Source: Pseudorhodobacter aquimaris (lineage in GTDB: Bacteria > Pseudomonadota > Alphaproteobacteria > Rhodobacterales > Rhodobacteraceae). Taken from it: 64,000 nucleotides of DNA. Under the pieces are notes generated by a model. It had not been told where the DNA came from, searched no databases, and saw only the letters and a program-made list of their open reading frames with translations. The translations under genes and the position numbers were made by a program. Location of the stretch: the NCBI RefSeq assembly GCF_001202025.1, contig NZ_LGHS01000070.1, positions 62,001-126,000 on the forward strand. Direction: 5' to 3'. Of this stretch, positions 37,758 to 46,631 are shown piece after piece (the stretch's first letter is position 1; each line of letters begins with the position of its first letter).

Positions 37758-38425
37758 AGATCCGCCCCCGCCAGTTGCAAGCGCCGCTTGGAAATCCGCA
37801 GCACCCTTGCGGGCACCTGCTGTTTCGCGGCCCGGATCAGGTTGAGGTCATGGGTGGCCACCAGAATGGTTTTGCCCATCTTGTTCAACTCTACCAATAA
37901 GGTCAGCAGGCGCAATGACATATCCCAATCAAGGTTGCCCGTTGGCTCATCCGCCAGCACCACATCGGGCGACATGATGACCGCGCGGGCCAATGCGGCG
38001 CGCTGTCGCTCCCCGCCTGAAAGCTGTGGCGGCAAGGCATCGCCAAGGCGTGACAGGCCGACCCAACCCAACAGATCCTTGAGGTCGGCGGCCTCGGCCT
38101 GACGTCCCGATACCGCCGCGGGCAGGGTCAGATTGGTGGTCAGCGGCAGATGGTCAAGGAACTGGCAATCCTGATGCACCACCCCCATGCGACGGCGCAG
38201 CATGGCGACCTCATCACGGTCCAATCCGTGGACGTCGCGGTCGAACAGGGTGATATGACCGGCCGTTGGCAACAGCTCTGCATAGCACAGTTTTAACAAC
38301 GTGGACTTGCCCGCACCGGACGGCCCCGTCAAAAAGTGGAACGACCCCGGTGCCAGCCGCAAGCTGACCTCGGATAACAATTCCCCCCCGCCATAGGAAT
38401 AGGCGACATTTTCAAATGCGATCAC
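37754..38425 (-). CDS. ftsE: Cell division ATP-binding protein FtsE
   Basis: 223 aa with a GTG start and GAGGT 7 nt upstream. Walker A GPSGAGKST, signature LSGGERQR and Walker B VVLADEPTGNLD are intact. The ATPase partner of FtsX in division. Divergent from a zinc-ribbon membrane protein gene across about 175 nt. Confidence 0.93.
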   Translation of the reverse strand: MIAFENVAYSYGGGELLSEVSLRLAPGSFHFLTGPSGAGKSTLLKLCYAELLPTAGHITLFDRDVHGLDRDEVAMLRRRMGVVHQDCQFLDHLPLTTNLTLPAAVSGRQAEAADLKDLLGWVGLSRLGDALPPQLSGGERQRAALARAVIMSPDVVLADEPTGNLDWDMSLRLLTLLVELNKMGKTILVATHDLNLIRAAKQQVPARVLRISKRRLQLAGADL

Positions 38426-38601
38426 GCAGCTACCTCGGTTGTGCGCACCACAGGGTTACGCATTCGGCACAGTTTCGCGCAGTGTCATGGATGTTTCAAC
38501 GCTATTTTGTAAACGATTTGTTCGCAAAGGCTTGGATATAATGGACTTCGGGTCTACAAACTGAGTTAGGAAATGCGGTAATGGGGGCGGAGAAAAAGCA
38601 A

Positions 38602-39459
38602 ATGAGGCTCGTTTGCCCGAATTGCGGCGCGCAATATGAAGTAGATACAGGGGCGATCCCTGATTCCGGGCGTGATGTGCAATGCTCTGATTGTGGCCAT
38701 GCGTGGTTCCAAGCCCCTCTGGATATTGATTTCGAGGCAGAAGAGGCGCGTTTGACGCCCAAGGCGGCCGTGCGCCCTGCTGAATCTGTCGCGCCACCAC
38801 AAGACCCGATCCCTGAGCCTGCTCCAACGCCAGCGTCCGAACCCTTTGGAAGTCCTCCACCGTTGTACGATCACGATGATGAGGACGATGATGAGGAAGA
38901 GCAAGATGCGGAGTGTGCGCCAGCACCGCAGCCGGTCGCCCCGCGGCGGGGTATGGATGACAGCCTGCTTTCGGTGCTGCGCGAAGAGGCCGACCGTGAG
39001 GCGGCGGTCCGCCGTTCCGAGGTGCCGCGCCCGCTGGAAATCCAGCCTGATCTTGGGCTGGAGGAAACCGCAGGTGCCGCCAAAGCTGTGCGTGACCGTT
39101 TGGCACGTCTGCGTGTCCCCGAGCCTGTGGCCGAAGATACGGACAAGCCGACCGCGCGCCGCGATCTTTTGCCCGACATAGAGGAAATCAATTCGACCCT
39201 GCGTGCCAGCAGCGAGAACCGCCATGGCGAGGCGGACGGTCCGGAACAAAGTGCCGCGCTGGATACCGAACATTCAAAAGCCGCATTCCGCAGCGGGTTT
39301 CTCCTGATCCTTTTGGTCGCCTTCCTGCTTATGGTGACATATATGGCCGCGCCAAAGTTGGTGGAGCAATTCCCTGCAGCCGAGGGCGTTTTGAAATCCT
39401 ATGTCGCGGCGGTGAATGGACTGCGACTTTGGTTGGATCAATATCTGGGCGGTGCCTAA
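38602..39459 (+). CDS. MJ0042-type zinc-ribbon membrane protein
   Basis: 285 aa. An N-terminal MJ0042-type zinc ribbon (CPNCGAQYEV ... VQCSDCGHAWFQ) is followed by a long Pro/Ala- and acid-rich linker that includes a DDEDDDEEE run, and by one transmembrane helix near the C-terminus (about residues 233-255). The topology suggests a cytoplasmic zinc ribbon with a short periplasmic tail. GGAG precedes the ATG at 38602; an ATG at 38581 with AGGA is an alternative. Function unknown; it is divergent from ftsEX. Confidence 0.8.
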   Translation: MRLVCPNCGAQYEVDTGAIPDSGRDVQCSDCGHAWFQAPLDIDFEAEEARLTPKAAVRPAESVAPPQDPIPEPAPTPASEPFGSPPPLYDHDDEDDDEEEQDAECAPAPQPVAPRRGMDDSLLSVLREEADREAAVRRSEVPRPLEIQPDLGLEETAGAAKAVRDRLARLRVPEPVAEDTDKPTARRDLLPDIEEINSTLRASSENRHGEADGPEQSAALDTEHSKAAFRSGFLLILLVAFLLMVTYMAAPKLVEQFPAAEGVLKSYVAAVNGLRLWLDQYLGGA

Positions 39460-39501
39460 CCCGCGATCCAGCGTTAGACGAGGCGCTTGCGAAGTGCCGG
39501 A

Positions 39502-41943
39502 TCAATACAGGTCCAAAAGCCGTTTAAGGTAGTCACGCTCAGTGTCGGGGCGCGATTGGTCGCCTTGCCGACGCCGAATTTCGTCCAGCAGGTCTTGGGC
39601 CCGGCGATAGACATCTTCGCCCTGCAACAGGTTCTGGTCCGATCCAATGCGCGCGCCCTCGCCTTGCTCTCGTCCCAAGGGGTCACGCGCAGAGCCGGGG
39701 GCAGTACGGTCGGCGGCCTCACCTTGTCCGTCGCCACCCTCCTCGCGACGGTCTTGCGCCTGCGCCTCGCCAAGGTTACGCATTCCGTCACGCAGGTCGC
39801 GCATCGCATCGGCTTGCCGGTCCAGTGCGCCGGGCAGGTCGCCTTCTTCCAATGCACGCTCAGCGTCTTGCATTGCACGGGCCGCATCATCAAGCGCCTG
39901 CCTGCCAGCCTCGCCCGCTTCGGAACCGGCACCGGGCAGGGGACCACCGCTCAGCAATCCCAGACGTTTGCGCAGATCGCGTTGCCGCTCGGCCAGCCCT
40001 TCTTCGCCCTCTTGTGACGGTTCCCCATCGGGGTTCTGCAATTCGGAAAAGCTGTCATCCGAGAGGTCTTGCTGATCGCGCAGCGTCTCGCCGAGGTTCT
40101 CCATGGCTTGCTGGCCGGGGCCGCCTTGCCCCCCCTGGCCTTGGGTTACCTGCATGTTTTCCATCAACTGGCGCAGCATCTCCATCAGCTCGGCGGCCTC
40201 TTCCATCCGACCTTCTTCCAACAGCTTTTGCAACTCTTCCAGCATTTGCGAGAGCTGGTCGCCGGTCATCTCCATCGCGTTCTGCTCATCCGCGGCGGCG
40301 CCATCGGGGTTGCGCTCGGCCTCTTCGGCAAGCAGGCGCATATAGTCGTCGGTCGCTTCGCGCAGCTCTTGCATCAGCTCTTCAATCTCATCGGGATCAG
40401 CCCCGTTGCGAATCGCTTCATCCAGCATGTCCTGAGCGCGCTTGAGTCGCTCGCGGGCGGATTGCAGGTCGCCCTCTTCGATCAGCAGGGCGATATCCCA
40501 AAAGGCCTCGGCCAGTTCATCGCGGGCCTCAACCGTCAGGGTGTCGGCTATTGCCTCCAGCCGACGAAGCGCCACTCGCAGGCGCAAGTACGCCTTTTCA
40601 TTGCGAAAAAGCCCCTCTGGCCGGTGGGTGACCGCCTTGAAAACCTGTACCGCGCGCGGGGCATTGCTGCGCGACCAAAGCAGATCGCGCCGCATCTCGG
40701 CCACGGCGGCTGCCAGCGGATCAAAGAAACGCCTGCCGGGCAGGGTGACCGAGAGCGGTGGCGCGCTGCCGGTCTGGCCGGTGGCGTCACTGGCCGATAG
40801 GGTTATGGTCACGGGCAGATTGGCGAAGACATGTTTGGACAGATCATCAACCAGTGTTTCGGTGAAATCGCTGCGTTGCCCCGAGATCGGCAAGGGAAGA
40901 TCCAGGGTGACGGGATCCGTATTCTCAGGGGCGGCGGCCAGCCCATAGCGGCGGTCCACCGCAGGCAGGTCCAATACGATCACTGCCTGCCCTGCCGTTA
41001 TGCCGAAATCATCCTTGGCCGAGAAAGGCATCTTCAAGCGCCCGTCTGCCTCGCGGCTCAGCTCGCCCGCAGCGATGATGCTGGGGGGGGTGTCCGGGGT
41101 GGCGATGATGGTCCATTTCTGTCCGCCCGGGCCCGAGATGGTAACTGTGCCGTTTCGGGCCACTTCAAAGTCACGCAAAGGGGTGGCATCATCGGGGGGG
41201 ACGGGATTGCCCGAGACGGTCTCGGACAGGCCTAGCGCGCCAACCTCGCCATAAAAGCGCAGTTGGATGCGGCTGCCGGTTGGTGCCTCAAATTCAGCGC
41301 GGTCGATGTCATTGAGGTAAAGCACCGGCTTGCCGGTATAGGGCGGCGGCTGCACCCATCCTTCCCAGCTTGGGCCGTTGGCAAGGGCTTGGGCGCCCGA
41401 GGGGCCAAGCCCGGTGATGGATGTGATGCGCCAAAGAGAGCCGAAGATCATTGCGATCACAAAGGCCGTCAGCGCGATATAGCGCAGGCCAAAGATATCG
41501 CGCGAGGCCAGCCGAAGGTCGGGGCGGACGGCGCGCGCCTTGGCGGTGGCGGCGGCCATTCGGGCCTGATGGGCGGCCCAGACCGCTTGTGATCCGCTGT
41601 CTTTTGCACCGATCGCCTGGGCATCGGTCAGGCTGGCAATCGGGCGGCCGGGCAATGTGGCATCAAGCCGGTTCAGCGCATCCTGACGTGTCGGGCGCGC
41701 AAACCCGCACCATCCGCGCCAGAGTGCGGCAAGGGCCATAACACCCGCCGCAGTCAATCCAGCCCGCACCGCCCAGAGCGGGGCCACATCCTGCACACCA
41801 AAGGCCAGTACCGCCAGCACGAAGATCAAAACGGTCCAGACTGGCCAGAAACTCCAGACCAGCCGCTCTGCCCACAGACCCGCGAGGGTCAGCGTGACGG
41901 GGCGCTTCAGCCGGGCGTTGATATCATCTGGCGTCTGCCTCAT
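39502..41943 (-). CDS. TIGR02302/DUF4175 family large membrane protein
   Basis: 813 aa. Three N-terminal helices (two near residues 27-75, one near 155-175) precede a periplasmic region with beta-rich segments, then a long Glu/Gln/Arg-rich helical region (about 470-640) and a low-complexity C-terminus rich in Gly, Gln and acidic residues (GQGGQGGPGQQAMENLG). The family is conserved in alphaproteobacteria without a known function. It lies 39 nt after lysA, the last gene of the argH-lysA operon. Confidence 0.85.
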   Translation of the reverse strand: MRQTPDDINARLKRPVTLTLAGLWAERLVWSFWPVWTVLIFVLAVLAFGVQDVAPLWAVRAGLTAAGVMALAALWRGWCGFARPTRQDALNRLDATLPGRPIASLTDAQAIGAKDSGSQAVWAAHQARMAAATAKARAVRPDLRLASRDIFGLRYIALTAFVIAMIFGSLWRITSITGLGPSGAQALANGPSWEGWVQPPPYTGKPVLYLNDIDRAEFEAPTGSRIQLRFYGEVGALGLSETVSGNPVPPDDATPLRDFEVARNGTVTISGPGGQKWTIIATPDTPPSIIAAGELSREADGRLKMPFSAKDDFGITAGQAVIVLDLPAVDRRYGLAAAPENTDPVTLDLPLPISGQRSDFTETLVDDLSKHVFANLPVTITLSASDATGQTGSAPPLSVTLPGRRFFDPLAAAVAEMRRDLLWSRSNAPRAVQVFKAVTHRPEGLFRNEKAYLRLRVALRRLEAIADTLTVEARDELAEAFWDIALLIEEGDLQSARERLKRAQDMLDEAIRNGADPDEIEELMQELREATDDYMRLLAEEAERNPDGAAADEQNAMEMTGDQLSQMLEELQKLLEEGRMEEAAELMEMLRQLMENMQVTQGQGGQGGPGQQAMENLGETLRDQQDLSDDSFSELQNPDGEPSQEGEEGLAERQRDLRKRLGLLSGGPLPGAGSEAGEAGRQALDDAARAMQDAERALEEGDLPGALDRQADAMRDLRDGMRNLGEAQAQDRREEGGDGQGEAADRTAPGSARDPLGREQGEGARIGSDQNLLQGEDVYRRAQDLLDEIRRRQGDQSRPDTERDYLKRLLDLY

Positions 41944-41982
41944 TTACCTATGCTTTCGAGCGGTACGGACGGGCGCTGCGGA

Positions 41983-43248
41983 TCACAGCCATTCGGGTAT
42001 GGTATCGCGCGAAAGCATTTCGTCAAAGGTCGGGCGGGCGCGGATGACCGCAAAGTGATCGCCGCGGACCAAAACCTCGGGCACCAACGGGCGGGAATTA
42101 TACTCGGAGGCCATCACCGCACCATAAGCCCCCGCCGAGCGGAAGGCGATCAAGGCCCCTTCGGTCAAGGGGGGCATATTGCGTCCCTTGGCAAAGGTGT
42201 CGCCCGATTCGCAGATCGGGCCGACGATATCAAAGGCGCGCTGTTCGGCGCCTGCCTCGGCTTCGATAAGGGGGATGATGTCGTGATGTGCGCCGTACAT
42301 CGCCGGGCGCACCAGATCATTCATCGCGGCATCGATAATCAGGAAATCGCGGTCCTCGCCCTCTTTTACATAAATCACGGAGCTGACCATAATCCCCGCA
42401 TTGCCCGAGATCAGCCGGCCAGGTTCGATTTCAATCTCACAGCCCAGATCGCCGACGGTGCGTTTGACCATTTCGCCATATTCCATCGGCAAGGGCGGTG
42501 CGGAGTTGTCGCGGGCATAGGGGATGCCCAAGCCGCCACCAAGGTCCAGCCGCCGGATGTTGTGACCATCCGCGCGCAGGGCATGGGTCAGCTCGGCCAC
42601 TTTCAGATAGGCGGTCTCAAAGGGTTCCAATGCGGTCAGCTGGCTGCCGATATGCACGTCGATGCCGACCACCTCCAGCCCGGGCAAAGAGGCCGCCTCG
42701 GCGTAAACCTCGCGGGCGCGCGAAATCGGGATGCCGAATTTATCGCCCTTCTTGCCGGTCGAGATTTTCTCATGGGTTTTCGCGTCGACATCGGGGTTCA
42801 CGCGGATGGTGATGGGTGCGATAAGGCCAAGGCCATGCGCGACTTGTGACAGGGCACGCATTTCCGGTTCCGATTCGACGTTGAACTGACGGATGCCGCC
42901 GGTCAGCGCCAGCTGCATTTCCTCACGGGTTTTACCAACCCCGGAAAAGACGATTTTATCGCCCGGAACGCCCGCCGCCTTTGCCCGTAGATATTCGCCG
43001 GCTGACACCACATCCATCCCCGCCCCCAGATCGGCCAGCGTTTTCAGTACCGCCAGATTGGACAGCGATTTGATGGCAAAGCAGACCAGATGGGGCAGGG
43101 GGGAAAGCGCCTCGGTGAAAAGCTGGTAGTGGCGGGTCAGCGTGGCGGTGGAATAACAGTAAAACGGCGTCCCCACTTGCGCCGCGATATCGGCGATGGC
43201 CACATCCTCGGCGTGCAAAGCACCGTTTTTATAAAGAAAATGATCCAT
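41983..43248 (-). CDS. lysA: Diaminopimelate decarboxylase
   Basis: 421 aa. A PLP enzyme that decarboxylates meso-diaminopimelate to lysine. Lysine in FAIKSLSN carries PLP, GGGLGIPY binds the phosphate, and CESGDTFAKGR provides the catalytic Cys from the partner subunit. ATG at 43248 is preferred over the GTG one codon upstream because of AAAGGG spacing. It follows a DUF2834 gene by 76 nt in the argH operon. Confidence 0.95.
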   Translation of the reverse strand: MDHFLYKNGALHAEDVAIADIAAQVGTPFYCYSTATLTRHYQLFTEALSPLPHLVCFAIKSLSNLAVLKTLADLGAGMDVVSAGEYLRAKAAGVPGDKIVFSGVGKTREEMQLALTGGIRQFNVESEPEMRALSQVAHGLGLIAPITIRVNPDVDAKTHEKISTGKKGDKFGIPISRAREVYAEAASLPGLEVVGIDVHIGSQLTALEPFETAYLKVAELTHALRADGHNIRRLDLGGGLGIPYARDNSAPPLPMEYGEMVKRTVGDLGCEIEIEPGRLISGNAGIMVSSVIYVKEGEDRDFLIIDAAMNDLVRPAMYGAHHDIIPLIEAEAGAEQRAFDIVGPICESGDTFAKGRNMPPLTEGALIAFRSAGAYGAVMASEYNSRPLVPEVLVRGDHFAVIRARPTFDEMLSRDTIPEWL

Positions 43249-43327
43249 CACGCGCCCTTTGTTAACTTGCTTGGATGATCTCTATCACGAATGGAAAGCC
43301 AAGGAAAAGCCACGTGGTTTTGCGGGG

Positions 43328-43642
43328 TCAAGGCGCCCGCGTGCGCAAAAAGAGGTAAAGCGGCAGAGCGCAAGACAGCCCGATGCAAAAACAGGCCGGA
43401 ATGGCGATCAGGGCGGACCAGTTGCGGCGCACGGCGGTCTCGGCCAGAATCCAAAGGGTCAGGGCCACCGCGGCGATCGTCAGATCCCAGGTCAGCCCCG
43501 TGGTTGCGGCATTGGCGTACCACGCATCGATTAAGCCGCGCAGCCCGCTGTCTGTCGTCTGCATATGGGCGATGAACCAATACATCGGATGCAGCGCGCC
43601 CCAAACCGCAAGCGCCAGATAGGCCATGCGCAGGGGCGACAT
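43328..43642 (-). CDS. DUF2834 small membrane protein
   Basis: 104 aa with three transmembrane segments (about 5-25, 45-65, 80-100), HPMYWFIAHM after the first and TWDLTIAAVAL in the second, typical of DUF2834. Function unknown. ATG at 43642 overlaps the stop of the preceding microlipoprotein by one base (TGATG), implying coupled translation. Confidence 0.8.
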   Translation of the reverse strand: MSPLRMAYLALAVWGALHPMYWFIAHMQTTDSGLRGLIDAWYANAATTGLTWDLTIAAVALTLWILAETAVRRNWSALIAIPACFCIGLSCALPLYLFLRTRAP

Positions 43643-43764
43643 CACTCAAATATCTCGCCGATGCGCGGGTCTTGTGTGGTATCGGCGCCGGGCGCGGTTG
43701 GCACGCCATCGGCGCCACAAGCCGCAAGGATCAGGGTAACGAGCAGGGCGGGCAGGATACGCAT
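43642..43764 (-). CDS. Putative 40-residue lipoprotein upstream of lysA
   Basis: 40 aa. The N-terminus MRILPALLVTLILAAC is a lipoprotein signal with the lipobox LAAC, leaving a mature peptide of 25 residues: C-G-A-D-G-V-P-T-A-P-G and an acidic tail. Position next to lysA and the CGxxG start resemble the LptM/YifL microlipoproteins that help assemble the LPS transporter LptDE, but the family's KGPL core is degenerate here, so this is a hypothesis. It is bracketed by one-base and 12 nt junctions in the argH operon. Confidence 0.7.
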   Translation of the reverse strand: MRILPALLVTLILAACGADGVPTAPGADTTQDPRIGEIFE

Positions 43765-43776
43765 CGGGGTTCCTCG

Positions 43777-43941
43777 TTATGGTCGGACAGAGACACGCGC
43801 CCCACCCACACGGGCGGTGGCTACGGGTTTTACGCTAACACCATTGGGGCCGATGCCAACCCCGGCATAAAGGCCGGGATCGGTGCAGGCGGTCAGCCCC
43901 AGCAATAGCGGGGCCAACAGGATGAGGGGCAGGCCCCTCAT
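43777..43941 (-). CDS. Putative 54-residue lipoprotein downstream of argH
   Basis: 54 aa. A hydrophobic signal ([19 protein letters not shown]) ends in the lipobox LTAC, giving a 36-residue mature lipoprotein rich in Gly and Val ([15 protein letters not shown]). ATGA overlap with the argH stop shows translational coupling. No known family recognised; short 'hypothetical lipoprotein' genes at this place are common in the family (inference from memory). Confidence 0.75.
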   Translation of the reverse strand: MRGLPLILLAPLLLGLTACTDPGLYAGVGIGPNGVSVKPVATARVGGARVSVRP

Positions 43942-45347
43942 GCCAGCCGCTCTTGCCAGCGGGCGATTTGCGCGCGGACCTGTTCGGGGGCCGTGCCGCC
44001 ATAGGACATCCGGCTGCGCACCGAATTATCCACACCGAGCACGTCAAACACATCCGCGCGGATACCGCCATGCACCGATTGCATCTGTTCCAGCGTCAGG
44101 TCGGGCAGGTCGATCCCGGCTTTTTCGGCCATGGCCACAAGGCTGCCGGTGACGTGGTGTGCGTCGCGGAAGGGCATGCCCAATTCGCGCACCAGCCAGT
44201 CGGCCAGATCCGTCGCGGTCGAGAACCCCGAGGCGGCGGCGGCCTTCAGGTTGTCGCGCAGTGCCTCCATATCGCTGACCATGCCAGTCATGGCGGCAAG
44301 GCCCAGCATCAGGCTGTCGGCGGCGTCAAAGGTTTGTTCCTTATCTTCCTGCATGTCCTTGGAATAGGTCAGCGCCAGCCCCTTCATGATCGTGAACAGC
44401 GCCACCGTGGCCCCCAAAATCCGCCCCAGCTTGGAGCGCAACAGCTCTGCCGCATCGGGGTTTTTCTTTTGCGGCATGATCGAGGAACCCGTCGTCCATT
44501 TGTCCGACAGTTTCACAAAACGGAACTGGGCCGAGGACCAGATCACCAATTCCTCGGCAAAACGCGACAGGTGCATCGCGCAGATCGAGGAGGCGGACAG
44601 GAACTCCAACGCGAAATCGCGGTCGGAGACCGAATCAAGGCTGTTGGCCGTGGGGCGGTCAAAACCCAAAGCGGCGGCGGTGGCCTCACGGTCAATCGGG
44701 AAGGAGGTGCCTGCAAGGGCGGCGGCCCCCAAGGGGCATTCGTTCATCCGTGCGCGCGCGTCGATAAACCGCGAGCGGTCACGGGCGAACATTTCGACAT
44801 AGGCCAGCATGTGATGCCCCCAAGTCACCGGCTGCGCGGTTTGCAGATGGGTAAAGCCCGGCATCACCCAATCGGCGCCTGCCTCTGCCTGCGCCAGAAA
44901 CGCCTTCATCAGCGCCTCAAGCCCCGTAATCGCGGCATCACATTGATCGCGCACCCAAAGCCGGAAATCGAGCGCCACCTGATCGTTGCGCGAACGCCCC
45001 GTATGAAGGCGGCCCGCAGGCTCTCCGATGATTTCTTTGAGGCGCGCCTCCACATTCATGTGGATATCTTCCAGCTCCACGCTAAAGGCGAAATTTCCCC
45101 CCTCGATTTCTGACAACACCGTGAGAAGCCCTTCACGGATCGTCTCTGCATCAGTAGAGGTAATCACACCCTGTGCCGCAAGCATTGCCGCATGGGCACG
45201 AGAGCCTGCGATATCCTGCGCGGCCAGACGGCGGTCAAACCCGATCGAGGCATTGATCGCTTGCATGATCGCGTCATTGCCGCCTTCAAAGCGGCCGCCC
45301 CACATGGCATTTGCGGGGGAATTTGCGGGTTTGGAAGATTGGGTCAT
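43938..45347 (-). CDS. argH: Argininosuccinate lyase
   Basis: 469 aa. It splits argininosuccinate to arginine and fumarate, the last step of arginine synthesis. The fumarase/aspartase signature [12 protein letters not shown] is present, plus MWGGRFEGG at the N-terminus and [22 protein letters not shown] precedes the start. First gene of the argH-lipoproteins-DUF2834-lysA-TIGR02302 operon, divergent from a thioredoxin-like gene across 27 nt. Confidence 0.96.
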   Translation of the reverse strand: MTQSSKPANSPANAMWGGRFEGGNDAIMQAINASIGFDRRLAAQDIAGSRAHAAMLAAQGVITSTDAETIREGLLTVLSEIEGGNFAFSVELEDIHMNVEARLKEIIGEPAGRLHTGRSRNDQVALDFRLWVRDQCDAAITGLEALMKAFLAQAEAGADWVMPGFTHLQTAQPVTWGHHMLAYVEMFARDRSRFIDARARMNECPLGAAALAGTSFPIDREATAAALGFDRPTANSLDSVSDRDFALEFLSASSICAMHLSRFAEELVIWSSAQFRFVKLSDKWTTGSSIMPQKKNPDAAELLRSKLGRILGATVALFTIMKGLALTYSKDMQEDKEQTFDAADSLMLGLAAMTGMVSDMEALRDNLKAAAASGFSTATDLADWLVRELGMPFRDAHHVTGSLVAMAEKAGIDLPDLTLEQMQSVHGGIRADVFDVLGVDNSVRSRMSYGGTAPEQVRAQIARWQERLA

Positions 45348-45374
45348 GGGGCCTGCCTTTGAGGGGAAGAGACT

Positions 45375-45929
45375 ATGCTGCGGAAGATGTTATTTTGTCT
45401 TTATACCGGCTTGATGCTTGGTGCAAACATGGCGCAGGCCGATGTGGCCGCCGCGCAGGCTGTGCTTGCGGGCGATATGCGCAAACTGGCCTTTCATGAT
45501 GCGGCCAAACCCCTGCCGGAAATGGGGATGCAGGATCTTGATGGGGTGGACAGGTCGCTGGCGGAATGGGATGGCCGTTGGGTTGTCTTGAACTTTTGGG
45601 CGACATGGTGCGCGCCGTGCCGCCACGAGATGCCAAGCCTTGAACGGCTGGCCGCGGATTCGGCGCAAACGGGCGTTGACGTGGTAACCGTGGCCACAGG
45701 GCGCAACCCGCCCCCCGCCATAGAACGGTTTTTCGCCGAGATCGGTGTAGAGAACCTGCCGGCATTGCTGGACCCGAAATCGGCACTGGCCCGCAAGATG
45801 GGCGTGCTTGGCCTGCCGGTGACCGTTATCCTTGACCCCGAAGGGCAAGAGGTCGCGCGTATGATCGGTGATGCCGAATGGGACAGCGCGGATGCCCGCG
45901 CGATGCTCGCGGCATTGACCCAAGACTAA
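45375..45929 (+). CDS. TlpA-family thiol-disulfide oxidoreductase
   Basis: 184 aa. A signal peptide (about residues 1-22) and a thioredoxin fold with the WCAPC active site (near residue 78), plus cis-Pro in LGLPVT. TlpA/ResE-like proteins reduce periplasmic disulfides, for example in cytochrome c or oxidase copper-site assembly; the target is not known. It overlaps the convergent tag gene by 4 nt. Confidence 0.9.
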   Translation: MLRKMLFCLYTGLMLGANMAQADVAAAQAVLAGDMRKLAFHDAAKPLPEMGMQDLDGVDRSLAEWDGRWVVLNFWATWCAPCRHEMPSLERLAADSAQTGVDVVTVATGRNPPPAIERFFAEIGVENLPALLDPKSALARKMGVLGLPVTVILDPEGQEVARMIGDAEWDSADARAMLAALTQD

Positions 45930-46498
45930 GGGCGCGCCAGTGCCGCCACCTTGGCGTGGCAAGGGCAGTCAACTAGATGGTCATTGACCATCCCTGTCGC
46001 CTGCATAAAGGCATAGACGATGGTCGGCCCGCAAAAGGTAAAGCCTGCCTTTTTCAGATCCTTGGAGATTTGTGTGGAAAGGGGCGTAAAGCCCGGCACA
46101 TCCTCCATGCTCTGCATCCGGTTCTGAATGGGGGTGCCGTCCACATAGGCCCACATCCATTTGGCAAACCCCGTTTCCGCCTCGATTTTCAGATAGGCAC
46201 GGGCGGATTTGATCGTGCCCTCGATCTTGCCGCGGTGGCGCACGATGCCGGGGTTGGCCAATAGGCGCAGCACGTCCTCTTCGCCCCATTTGGCAATGAC
46301 TTCGGGATGAAAGCCCGCAAAGGCCTCACGAAAGGCCTCGCGTTTGCGCAGGATCGTGATCCACGACAGCCCCGCCTGAAACCCGTCAAGGATGAGCTTT
46401 TCCCACAGCGCGCGGCCGTCCCATTCCGGAACGCCCCACTCGCTGTCGTGATAGGCAAGATACATCGGGTCGGTGCCGGGCCATGTGCAACTGGTCAT
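45926..46498 (-). CDS. tag: DNA-3-methyladenine glycosylase I
   Basis: 190 aa. It excises 3-methyladenine in alkylation repair. Typical Tag motifs: a YHDSEWG segment near residue 18, GFQAGLSWITILRKRE and the Cys/His zinc site formed by C4, H17 and the C-terminal H-x-x-D-C-x-C-H region. Convergent with the TlpA gene. Confidence 0.93.
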   Translation of the reverse strand: MTSCTWPGTDPMYLAYHDSEWGVPEWDGRALWEKLILDGFQAGLSWITILRKREAFREAFAGFHPEVIAKWGEEDVLRLLANPGIVRHRGKIEGTIKSARAYLKIEAETGFAKWMWAYVDGTPIQNRMQSMEDVPGFTPLSTQISKDLKKAGFTFCGPTIVYAFMQATGMVNDHLVDCPCHAKVAALARP

Positions 46499-46631
46499 TG
46501 GGGCGCTTTCGCTGGGAGGGGAAATTTGTCTAAAATTGGAACAAACCGCGAATTTTTACCAGCCCTTTACTTTCAAGGCGGCATTGTGACGGCTGAACAG
46601 CGGATTCCCGCTCGGTAGCTGAGGTACGGAT

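Noticed and set aside
43642-43764. Confident LptM assignment for the 40-residue lipoprotein
   Set aside because: The diagnostic KGPL stretch after the lipid Cys is not conserved, so the name is kept as a hypothesis only.
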